Shown here: positions 12,853 through 24,110 of the stretch, piece after piece
Layout of the letters: each line of letters begins with the position of its first letter
Numbering within the stretch: position 1 is the stretch's first letter
Source of the DNA: Sipunculus nudus
Lineage: Eukaryota; Annelida; Sipuncula; Golfingiida; Sipunculidae
Length of the DNA stretch: 64,000 bases
Assembly (NCBI GenBank): GCA_026874595.1
Contig: CM049307.1
Coordinates: forward strand, 8,269,579 to 8,333,578
Direction: 5' to 3'
Made by a program: the position numbers and the translations under genes
Notes under the pieces: model-generated
Told to the model about the DNA's origin: nothing
The model's input: only the letters and a program-made list of their open reading frames with translations
Database searches by the model: none

Positions 12853-15445
12853 TTTTTTAGCTCAGCTGACTATAAGCCATCTGAGCTATAGTCGTGGTCC
12901 CTTGTCCGTCGTCCGTCCGTCTGTCCGTCCGTCTGTCCGTCCGTCCGTCCGTAGATGTGGCACGTTTTGAAACCGTAAGACCTAGGAATCCAAAATTCGG
13001 CATAATGTTAGATGTCCCCAAGATCTCCTACCAAACCGAAAACTGGGTCTTTGCGACTTCATTCCTTTGAAAAATTAAGGAAAAACCTCAATTTTTAATT
13101 AAAAACCTATTTTAACACTTCAGGACTGCCTAATATCAAAACCACTCATCCGTTTTTCCTCATATTCCTCTATATAGTTCCTATATACATGCCAGAAATT
13201 ATGTCTGTATTATATGGGTATGGGCCCAAACATAATGCATTTTGTAAAAAATTACGAAAGATATTTAATCACTTAACACAAAACATGTTAAAGCTATGGA
13301 CTTTTTTACAGTAATATAACTTTAATTAATCAAAATTAAATTGTATGACCAAAATTAGATCAAAATCTTTTAAATTTTTTAAAAATATTAACAAAAATAA
13401 AAAATGTTTACCTTTAATTTTGCCCAACTTTGACCGTGGCACGTTTTTTTCCTGTAAGTACTGTGGATTTAATTTTCACAGCATGTTTTTGTTAGCATTT
13501 TCTCTGTTAACACCAAAAATTTGACACCAGTTGGTCAAAAACTGTAGATTTTATTCAAGTTTCCAAGCACCATGTAACATATTGTTTACACCAAGCTAGT
13601 GTTATGCAGTTTGCAAGAGCTCAGCTCCCCAGCTTCAGCTCTCAGTTCCTAAAATTTGGCATACAATTAGATGTCTCCAAAATCCCCCACCATGCCAAGA
13701 ATTTGGTCACTAGGACTTAATACCTTCGAGATAATAATGAAAAACTTCGTTTTTCCATTACAAACCCATTGTTACACTTCAAGACTGCCTAATATCAAAA
13801 CTACTGATCTGACTTTAATCATATATAATATACATCTTTTTCTATACATTTTCTATGCACATGCCAGAAATGATGTCAGTATTGTGTAATTGTTTTAAGT
13901 TATGGGCCCAAACATAATGCACTTTGTAAAATATCAAGAAATATATTTACTCCCTTAACAAGGGGATTGCTGAAGCTAGAGATTTTTTTTTGTCAGGGAT
14001 GTAACATTATTTAATCAAGATTCAATTGAATACCCAAAATTAGTTCTGAATTTTTCAAATTTTATAAGTTATTAGTATAAATATAAAATTAGTACCTTAA
14101 ATTTTGCCCAACTTTGACCATAGCACGTTTGTTTCCTGTGAGCCCTGTTGATATAATTTTCATATCTTGCACACATAAAGATTTCAGCTTTTTAGTTTAG
14201 AAAGCTGAAAGAAATTGGCCAAAAATTGTAGCTTTTATTAATGTTTTTATGAGACCATGTCAGACCTTGACTCTCTCCAACCCCTCTTGAGTCACCTGTA
14301 TGTTGACCTTGCTGAACTTTCAGCAAATTATGCATGCTTGAGGTGAGACATACACTGGGGCAGCCTGGCAGCTTATGGCCAGACACAGATGATCCAGGTG
14401 TCAAACCCAACTCATCTAGTAGTTTTAACCAACAGCATAACAATAAACAATAAATTAATAAATTTTTATTGGTTTTTAATAACAAATTATAGAAAAATAG
14501 AAAAGGAATTTGTTAGTTTATAATAACAGGAAATTAACTTGCAGTTACTGATGATATAAGAATCTTGTATCGATGGATAGAATGTCATGTATTCCAAATA
14601 ACACCATGCAGTCACCTATGGTATTTTTCAGATCAATTTTAATGATAAAAATGTCAATCATATTATTCATTACTAATCATTAAGGATCATATGAAGGAAA
14701 TTAATGATAGACAAAGATGCAGTTGATAATAGTAATCTAGATTACTACTGTGTACATTGATGTGAAATCAGTCCAAAATGAATATGTTACATTTATTTTT
14801 TTAAATATAAATAAAAGCCATAAAACCAGGTACTTTTGATCATTATTTAAAGGTGTGAATTTTGTATATTCTGGATTCTCAACATCATTGTTTGGTGAAA
14901 ACTGTGCAATTGTATTTAAATACGAATATGAATATGTACTCCATCATAAAATTTCTTGCATAAAGAATGGGAATTCAGGTAAAAATGAAAGTATATGAAT
15001 ACCAGTGCAAATACTTTCAAAATGTATTCATGAATACATTCATGAATATATTCTTTAATATTATTTTAATAATCATTTCAGTTATATTTCATTTTAAAAA
15101 ATTACGATTCTCTTATTATTTTTAATAAAAATTATATTTGGGACAATATATGTATTTTTTTTTTAATAAATAGTTAAACTCTTATATTATATGTTCTGCT
15201 TATAAGTTATATGGCCAAGTCAAAATCTGTGTGACAGTAGTACTCCATTTGTTAATAAAATAAATGAAATCAATCCTCTTCCCTGTCTCCAAAGGTACTA
15301 TCAAAATCATACATAAGCTAAACAACAGCAACTCATAATACAGCTTATATTTATTACCCCACAAAACCAGCATGTGCCTCATTTCTAAATCATATTTTTT
15401 TATCATATATAACAGCTGAGCGCCGTGACCCATAGGTCCCTTGTT
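12853..15445 (+). mobile_element. Family A element, copy 2 (apparently complete)
   Basis: The 5' end is TTTTTTAGCTCAGCTGAC (12853-12870), followed by an imperfect inverted match (GTCATCTGAGCT type) and a GTCC-GTCC minisatellite (about 12905-12955). The core has two diverged tandem units starting near 12990 and 13660. The 3' end is CAGCTGAGC (15413-15421), then TGACCCATAGGTCCC and TTGTT ending at 15445. Length is about 2.6 kb. The same order occurs on the opposite strand at 55728-58361. Small open frames inside are not conserved as protein. Confidence 0.75.
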
Positions 15446-16435
15446 ACTGTTTACTTTGTATAAACAAATATCCTGAAAAACATGCGGACATGGGTACTGA
15501 TACAGACTACACGTGTTGTTTGGGAGAGTCAACCAAATTATGCAAATTTTGCACTTGTTGGATGATTGGCCGTTTACATTGCCAACAATAACTTGATTGG
15601 TTGCTCACAACGGCTCTACTCATAATTATTTATTGAATGAATATGTGATTAAGGTCACATAGAGTTCATGGATAGGTCAATTAGCTTTGCTTGACATGGT
15701 TGACAACTGCCTCCCTCAGCTGAGCTTGATCAGCCCTGTGCACCTGACTCAAGAGATGTTTGATGTATCTGCCTGAAATTTTGGCCTGTCCATCAATCTT
15801 TGATGGCATTCTTGAACCAAGCTTGATTGCCACCTACAATGATTTTTGCACAGTGTATGTTCCTGTAATTTCTCAGGAGGGATTTGATATATCAACCTGA
15901 AATTGTGCATATCTGTATATCTTGGATAGCTTCCTCATATACAAGACAGGTGGTGCCACTTACAATAATTTTTGCACAGTGTATGTCCCTGCTTATTCCT
16001 CGGGAGGGATTTAAATATCAGCCTAAAATCGGGCATATTTACTCATCTCAGATAGCTTTGTTGTATGCAAGACTTGTGGCGCCACCTTCAATTGTTTTTT
16101 TTTTGGTTTCATGCCTCTGTGCACATAGCTCAAAGAGTGGTTTGAAGTTTCTGCCTGATATTTTGCAACTTCATACATCCTTGATGGCTTTCTCATACAT
16201 GACTGGTGGTGCTACCTACAATGATTTTTGTGTTGTATATACATCCATGCCAGTATTTCAGGAGTGATGTTTGTGTAATTGGTGCTTGTACTCAGGTTCA
16301 AAATGTTTAGTACTTGCATTGTACATATTCATATCACACCTGTACTTGAAATGGTCAAGCATATTATCATGGAAGCATTATACCCATAATGTATATCCCA
16401 TTGCACAAGTTCGCATTAGGCCTGTAGGCCTTGTT

Positions 16436-16841
16436 GATACGCAGTCCAGTGATCCCATGGTTGTTTCCTTATTGTTTACATCTTTTTATTTGGTTATCCT
16501 GCCTCAGGATTTTTGTTTGTAGTGTAAGATCTTTAAACCATCATGTTTTCCAATTTGGGTCTCAGACCACAATGGGCCATGACGAGTAGAGTACATTATT
16601 AGTTCCGGTTTTCTTCCACAGATGGCACCATAAAAAATGTTTGCTCAAAACTCCAGTATTAGATTTGTTCACGTATCAGTAATGAATGGTTTCCATACTT
16701 AATACTAACAGTCTACCTCTTAACAGTGCTATGGTGGACCAACTTTTTTTTCAAATTTTAATAAATGGACTAAACAAATGTTTAAATGGTAAGGTTCTGG
16801 ATATGACATTCAGGTCAGTTCATCACCTTGCTGCCCAAAAC
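16436..16841. other. Unassigned AT-rich spacer
   Basis: Between the tail of family B copy 1 and the head of family A copy 3, I see no gene, RNA or recognisable repeat end. Confidence 0.4.
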
Positions 16842-18549
16842 CATTTTTAGCTCAGCTGACTAAAGTCATCAGCTCGAAGTTCCTTAAATTTGGCATACAG
16901 TTAGATGTCTCCAAAATCCCCTACCATGCCAAGAATTTGGTCACTAGGACTTAATTCCTTCGAGATATTAATGAAAAACTTCATTTTTCCATTAAAAACC
17001 CATTGTTACACTTTAAGACTGCCTAATATCAAAACCACTGATCTGACTTTGATCATATATAATATACATCTTTTTCTATACATTCGCTATGCACATGCCA
17101 GAAATGATGTCAGTATTGCGTAATTGTTTTAAGTTATGGGGCCAAACATAATGCACTTTTTAAAAAATTAAGAAATATATTTACTCCCTTAACAAGAGGA
17201 TTGCTGAAGCTAGAGATTTTTTTGTCAGGGATGTAACATTATTTAATCAAGATTCAATTGAATACCCAAAATTAGTTCTGAATTTTTCAAATTTTATAAG
17301 TTATTAGTATAAATATAAAATAAGTACCTTTAATTTTGCCCAACTTTGACCATGGCACGTTTGTTTCCTGAGAGCACTGTTGATATAATTTTCATATCAT
17401 GCACACATAAGGATTTCATCTTTGTAGTTTAGAAAGCTGAAAGAAATTGGCCAAATATTGTAGCTTTTATTAATGTTTTTATGAGACCATGTCAGACCCA
17501 GGCTCTACCCAGCCCCTCTTCAGTCACTTGTATGTTGACCTTATTGACCTTTCATCAAATTATGCACGCTTGAGGCGAGGCATACACTGGGGCAGCCAGG
17601 CAGCTAATGCCCAGCCATAGTTGATCCAGATGTCCAACCCAACTCATCTAGTAGTTGTTTTGAAAAACAACATAACAATAAACAATAAATTAATAATTTT
17701 TTATTGTTTTTTTTTAATAACAAATTAAAAGAAAAATTAATAGAAAAGGAATTTGTTAGTTGATGAGTAACAGAAAATTAACTTGCAGTTACTGATGATG
17801 TAAGAATCTTGTATGGATGGATAGAATGTCAATGTCAATGTTATTCCAAATCACACCATACAGTCACCTATGGTATTTTTCAGTTCAATTTTAATGATGA
17901 AACAAGGGACCCATGGGTCACGGCGCTCAGCTGATTGTGATTGGACCATAAAGGTTTCTCCATTGTGATACTATATCGATAAAGGCTATGAATATTATGG
18001 ACATGTTGGGCTATTATAAAGGAATGTAATGTAATATGTGAGTAAATAATAAATGAAATAACCTGACTGATGGATTAATAGAGTAAAATATAGTGGTTTA
18101 TTTTTTATTTTTTTAGGAGGGGTTGAAAATTGCGATATATCTGAGCAAATATGAATGCAATGACAGCAGTAATAAGCAGTAGTAGAATGATGAATGGGCT
18201 ATTGGTTGAAGGATCTATAGTGTATGGAAGTCTGCAAGATTTCAATTTGACAGATATGATGTTAAGATTTACTATGCTGATGAGGGGATTTATGAATTTG
18301 TTACAATATGACACAATATCTCTTCAGTCTTGACAATGTATATTATTTTGATGCCCACTATGTCTACATATTACACAATATTGACATAATTTCTGGCATG
18401 TACATAGGTACCTTTGGACGAATAGTTATACAAAATATTAAAATATGAATATATCTGATTCATCTTGTTCTTGTTTACTGAGGCTGACATTGAGATGGGG
18501 CTCAGAGAAGGGAACAGTGAGGGCAGCTATGAGGTGGATGTAGAGAGAA

Positions 18550-18552
18550 AAG

Positions 18553-18584
<32 letters not shown>

Positions 18585-18608
18585 GAGAGAAAGAGAGAAA
18601 GAGAGAGG
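18550..18608. repeat. (GA)n microsatellite
   Basis: GA dinucleotides with occasional GAAA interruptions. Confidence 0.9.
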
Positions 18609-19356
18609 AGATGGAGCATTCAACAGTACTTAAACATCTGGAAGGTTAAAATCTAAAATATTATGAAAAGCAGATAAAGTCTGATCGGAAAAGGTAATCT
18701 TGGCCATGGGTGGTTGATATGATTGAAGAAATTGTTACAAATAATATTTTGAGATCTGACCATGTGTTTCCATTGGTTACCTTTTTGATAAACTGTTGAC
18801 AGTTCAACAGTTTACAGATTTGTTAAATGCAATCCACTTATTTTAATAAACCTATTTTCTATTTTATCATATGTATACAGTAGCATAAAGTCCCCACTTA
18901 ACAGGTGGAAGGATTGACGGGGGGAGGGGGTTATGATGGGAGTTAAAACGCCTCAGTCTTTCTGTATATATTATCTTTAATTATTAAATTATGGAAAAGC
19001 AATAGAACTATTGTTCACAGTGCAAAAGAGAAAGGACTCTATGGGGTGGGGGAAGGGGATGATGGGAGTTACAGCACCCATGCATATTCATACAGGATAT
19101 TAAATTGAATTCAAGTGCTTACAGAGAAAAATGTTTATTCATAGTTATTAAATATTTAAGCAGGCAGAAAGGTGGAGAAACAAAGCAAATCATTTTTATT
19201 CCCATTCTACTGAGCCAGGAAAAATTAACAATATTTTAATTAATTAACAACAGTTGATTCACATTTCTGAATTGCTTCAACATTCATAGCTAATTAATCT
19301 GGTTTATAGTACCTGTCAACAGAATGGGGTGCAGGGAGGATGGGAGGCTTAGGGGT

Positions 19357-19479
19357 GAGAGAGAATGGGAGAGAAAGAGAGAGAGAGAGAAAGAGAGAAA
19401 GAGAGAGAGCAAGAGAGAGTGAGCTAGACTGTCATGGACAGAGAGAGAGCATGAGAGAAAGAGAGAGAGAGAGAGACTG

Positions 19480-19525
<46 letters not shown>

Positions 19526-19540
19526 CCAGAGAGAGAGAGG
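19357..19540. repeat. Compound (GA)n microsatellite
   Basis: About 180 bp of GA tract with GAAA interruptions and two copies of the spacer GACTGCCAGAGAGA near the right end. Confidence 0.9.
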
Positions 19541-19919
19541 CTCTCTGGTAATTACTGCCTGTCCCAGCCTGTCCCAAACAATCACATAGGCAGTGGCTAG
19601 GTCAGAAGTTGAACCGGTATGTAATACTGCCTAAGCACACATTTCACTGACTAGATGAAAACAATCAAGGCATGGTGCTTGAAAACTTAAATGACATCTA
19701 CAGTTTTTGATCAATTGGTTTCAAATTTCAGATTTTAACAGATGAAATGCTTATGTGTATATGCTGTGAAAATTAAGGTCTAATCAGCGTCAAAATCATG
19801 AAAATTACATTTTTCTGAAAAACATCTTGTTTTTATAGATGTTTGCTATATCTATCTTTTCACAAAAACACGTTCCTGGGGTTATATTGTATCAATTAGA
19901 AAAAAAGTATTTTAATTCA

Positions 19920-20739
19920 GATGTCAACCCCACGTGGGGTGCAAACAGGACCAACTGTCAGCTCGGCGAGAGTTAGCAGCGTGTAAGTTGCTTATTGGTT
20001 AGCCATGCACTCGCGGTATTAGGCAAATGGTTGATTGACAGGCGTGGGGAAGCCGCGGTCAGTCAGCCAGGAAAGAGCTTATCTTTATTACCGGCTCTTA
20101 CTAATTGGCACTAATTAATACAAACACGTCCCCCCTATACGCCTAACCCAGAAGTAAACTTTACATCGTACTCCTCCAGTCGCCGAATAATGTCTATGTC
20201 ACTGCCCTAAAATATGTAAGTGTCACCCAATAATGGTCCTGGTACCAAGAATATACACAGAAATATGAATTTATCGATTGTTATTTCTGTATTATTGACC
20301 CTGTTATACACTATAACATTTTCTCCCAGGGTCCATCATTACATCGCCAAAACCTTACCGAATACATCGTTCCTTCTTCTATAATATACACTATCTTCAA
20401 AATGAACGTCATGGGTCGAAGAAAATAGAGTAGAATGAGCGAAGATAAAATTCGCTATTTGAACGAGAGACAGTCACATACTACTGATCGCAAGGTTCCC
20501 GTGTCGTTAGTGGAGGATGTAGATAAACGCCGAGGGTGCATGGTGCAGCAATATGGGACTGCGTTGCACGAATGAATTTTGTGAGAGGAACGCGGCACCA
20601 AGTTACACCACCACGTCGCCTGCTCACACATTTTGCGAAGTGAACCGCGCCGGAGTCTTAGCTATGAGAGCGATCGGTAAAGGAAGAACGGCCTCAGCAC
20701 GTTTTAGCTGACTGATTATATGACTGGTGTAAATAAATC

Positions 20740-20781
<42 letters not shown>

Positions 20782-20990
20782 TGTTGCTGCTAGCTATGTA
20801 GTGTCTCATATATAATTGTGAGAGAGAGAGACAAGCTGTTAATTGGATTAGGGTATATGGTGGTCTGAATGAGAGCGCAGAGTAAACAGAGTGATCGTTC
20901 TTATCAGTCACTTCACACCTGACGCGTGCCCCGGCGCGGTAGCCCATGACCTGATTTCCGATGACCGACCCCTCGGACCAGTAAGCTCCG
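19920..20990. promoter_or_regulatory. CpG-rich island with E-box palindrome, possible promoter
   Basis: This 1-kb stretch is visibly richer in CpG than its neighbours. It begins with a 14-bp palindrome ACCCCACGTGGGGT (19927-19940) holding an E-box CACGTG. No protein, TATA box or convincing first exon could be tied to it. It may be the 5' end of an unrecognised transcript, captured cargo of the surrounding element, or old LTR material. Confidence 0.3.
20744..20779. repeat. (GA)n microsatellite
   Basis: Uninterrupted GA repeat of about 36 bp inside the CpG-rich island. Confidence 0.9.
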
Positions 20991-22559
20991 CCTACTTTAG
21001 TTTGACAGTTCTCCAGTTGTCATGATGCCTAATAAAATCCTTTTTTTAAACATTGATAAACCATTAAATTTTATAATTTATATATTGAAACTGATTCTCA
21101 TCCGAACGTTTAGTGAAAAAATACAACTTTCACTTGCGCTTATATCCCAGTTTTCCACTCAAAACGAAATTTCTCTTCCCAAACAGTTTTTGGCCGTTTT
21201 CTCAAAACAGTATTTCACGAGACTGTACGGTCTTCAGAGCGATATTTCTCAAAAACCATCGAATATAGAGTCTTCAAATTTTGCATATAGTTAAATTAAC
21301 AAGTATTCTAAAATGCGTTTTTTTCTTTTTCCTATATAGTTTTTAGTGTAGTAGAAATACGTTATTTAAAAGAAATAAGTATTGTTAACATCACACATTA
21401 TTTTTTTAAATTTAAAATTCCTTATGAAAAAAAGACAATAAATATATAACAAAGAAAACGCCTGGAGATATTTGTATGTAGTTTCAAATGATACTATTTC
21501 CACATACATACCCTATGCCAATTTTGAGATATATCTAATTAAAAAAAAATATTTTAAATCATTTCAAGTTTTAAATTTTCAAAGTGGACACTGTTACACT
21601 TTTTAAATATATCTCATCTGATAGAGAATATTCTAAGGATTCTAAATATACATACATCACTGTGTCTAAAATTATTATTAATATGAATTCTAAAGCTAAA
21701 TTAAACCAAGGTTTTTTGACGATGATTAGACCTTAAATCCACAATTCTAACACTAATAACAGGAAATAAATGTCCACTGTAAGTCATGTTAATTATCATG
21801 CATGCTTTTTACAAAGGAGTTAACTGTTATTCAATAATTTCAGGTTGCCCATAGCCAAAAGTACCACTAGCACAAATGATATGAGAGTTAAACTATTCAT
21901 TAAAAATTAATTGGAATTATTGGGCAAAATATAATTTTAATTAAAAAATATTAACAGTAACATTTGAAAAGATTTCTTTTAATAATATAATTGAAATAAA
22001 TGTTTAAAATAAAATTATAAAATATATTAAAGAATGCATTAATGAATACATTTTGAAAGTATTTGCACTCAAATTCTTTCTTTTTACCTGTGTTAGTATT
22101 TGTATTAATTTACATTATTGAACTATTGAATTTTTTAAAATCATATTTGAATACAATTATTAAGTATTCACTCAAGGTTTCATATTTATTCAGTTTCAGT
22201 CGAACGAAAATGTTGAGAATCCAGAATATACAAATTTCACAAATCTAAATACTGACTGTAACTACCTGGTTTTATGGCTTTAATTTATAAAAAAAATATT
22301 ATATTCACTTTTGAATACTTTCACATCACTGTCAAGACACTTATGACAATTATTAACATTATAGACATCATAATGAGAACTTGTCTTTAATACCTGATTT
22401 TTTTATCAGATTAAAAAAAATTTTTTTTTTAATTTGTATCAGAAAAAAGAAAACAATCTCTACTACGAAACTAATACATGTGTTAAAAATAACCCAAGGA
22501 TCAAAACAAACCAATATAGAATACAAGGAGCAAACTGGAGTTGGGAATGTTTAATTTTA

Positions 22560-23787
22560 TTAACTGAAATAAAGTGTCACCAGGCTTGGAATAACTGGAG
22601 ATGCCTTGCAATTGATCAGGTCATACCTGTGCAATCGAAGTCAGTGTATTAGTGTAGTAGGTCATAAGTCTTCTCCAACTGAGATTACCTACGGTGTTCC
22701 ACAAGGTTCTGTGCTGGGGCCTCTGTTTTTTTACAATTTACACATTACCACTTGGTGAATTAGTACGACAGCATGGAATGAATTATCATTTTTATGCCGA
22801 TGACAGTCAAATTTATGTATCATTTAAACCAGAATCAAAGGTTCCTATTTCTACCATTGAAAAATGCTTGCATGACATAGGTGTTTGGATGTGTCAGAAT
22901 CTGCTTAAACTCATTGCTGATAAAACTGAGGTTCTGATTATCGGTACAAACCAGCAGAGGTCAAAAAATCAGTTGAAAACTCTTAACACATTTGACTCTG
23001 TAGTTGTGCCAACAAACAGTGCTAGAAACCTGGGGGTAGTGTTTGACCAAGGGCTTTGCCTTGACAAGCATGTAAAAAATATTTGTAGTTTGGCTTTTTA
23101 CCACCTGCGTAATACAGCTAGGATAAAGGGTTTCCTAACTCAAGATTCACTTATAACATTAATTCATGCGTTCATCAATTCAAGGATTGACTGTTCCAAC
23201 TCTTTGCTATGTGGTCTTCCTAGCAAGCTACTGGACCGGCTACAGAGAGTGCAGAATGCAGCTGCTAGGCTTGTAACTGGTGCCAAGAAGCGCGACCACA
23301 TTACACTAATACTTAAAGAACTCCATTGGCTCCCGGTGCGACAGCGCATTGATTTTAAAATTTTATTATTAGTATATAAAGCCATAAATGGTCAATCGCC
23401 TATTTACATTAGGAACCTCTTAACTTTTTATGTTCCAGTCAGGCAGATTAGGTCATCTGACCAAGGGCTTTTAGTGATCCCTAAAGCACGAAGTGAGATG
23501 TGTCGTTCGAGAGCTTTCTCAGCTGTGGCACCAAGGTTGTGGAATGAACTTCCGCACTCAATCAGAGCTTCACCATCTTTAGCTTCTTTTAAAAGAAATC
23601 TTAAAACTTACCTTTTTATATTAGCTTTTGGTAGTTCTTAGAAATTAGGGTTTTCTTTTAGGAATCTTCACTTTAGTGGGAATCTACATTTTATGTTTTA
23701 GTAAAACTGTGCTTTGTGTCTTGTAAAGCGCTTTTGATAACTATTTTGTTGAATTAGCGCTATATAAATTAAATATATTATTATTAA
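22560..23787 (+). mobile_element. 5'-truncated CR1/L2-type LINE
   Basis: Only the 3' part of a non-LTR retrotransposon remains: the end of the reverse transcriptase, its C-terminal region and a short 3' tail. The tail has AAGCGCTTTTGATA and TTAGCGCTATATAAA, whose AGCGCT words can pair, and ends in an AT-rich ATTATT-type run, as is usual for L2/CR1-group elements. The 5' boundary is approximate. The clade is inferred from the YADD context and the HWLPVRQRIDFK motif. Confidence 0.85.
22584..23641 (+). pseudogene. LINE reverse transcriptase fragment, frameshifted
   Basis: The frame from 22584 encodes an RT palm segment ending in GVPQGSVLGP. A run of seven T near 22726-22732 then shifts the frame, and the 316-codon frame 22694-23641 continues. 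That frame contains the catalytic YADD motif (about residues 34-37), a NLGVVFD motif, LQRVQNAAARLV, HWLPVRQRIDFKILLLVYKA and the terminal RAFSAVAPRLWNELP block. All are typical of CR1/L2-group RT C-termini. The endonuclease and the first RT blocks are missing, so the copy is dead. Confidence 0.85.
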
Positions 23788-24110
23788 AATATATTAATAA
23801 AGTTATCAGAAATTTAAATTTTGATTATTTACCCAGTATCATGTAACAGCTGATACAGCCATGAGTCTGAATGTTATTATTCAAACATATTGACATCTTT
23901 AATGAGCACTTGTCTGAGAATTTTTTTTTAAATTTTTGACATATTTCATTTTTTTTAAAATTTTGTAATAAAAAAAACCCAAACAAATTAAACACCTGGA
24001 AAAGACCTGGAAATTTAGAATATTTAATATGACCAAATGCATCCTTGTCTGTCATTAACTTGCTTAACATAATCCCTTATAGTAAACAACAATTTTATTT
24101 AATTATTTAT

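Larger units (their letters stand above)
7369..16435 (+). mobile_element. Family B Helentron-like element, copy 1 (interrupted host of several insertions)
   Basis: The head TTTAGTGAACCTGTGAGC at 7371 and the tail with TTCGCATT followed by hairpin AGGCCTGTAGGCCT (16418-16431) and TTGTT match the ends of the intact copy at 24111-27204. Interior B sequence reappears in pieces: 7375-7510, 10831-11935 and 15650-16435, in the order of the intact copy. The gaps are filled by family A copies 1 and 2 and a CpG-rich island. No protein-coding gene is seen. Confidence 0.6.

Noticed and set aside
13671-13889. A 72-codon open frame beginning MSPKSPTMPRIW in several family A copies (also 16905, 57311, 63330)
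   Set aside because: Differences between copies are mostly amino-acid changing, and the diverged second core unit (57985-58203) shows the same frame only loosely. It follows from repeat similarity, not coding selection.
20624-20947. 107-codon - strand frame across the CpG-rich island
   Set aside because: Its middle is the GA microsatellite read as Ser-Leu repeats, and the rest has no recognisable domain.
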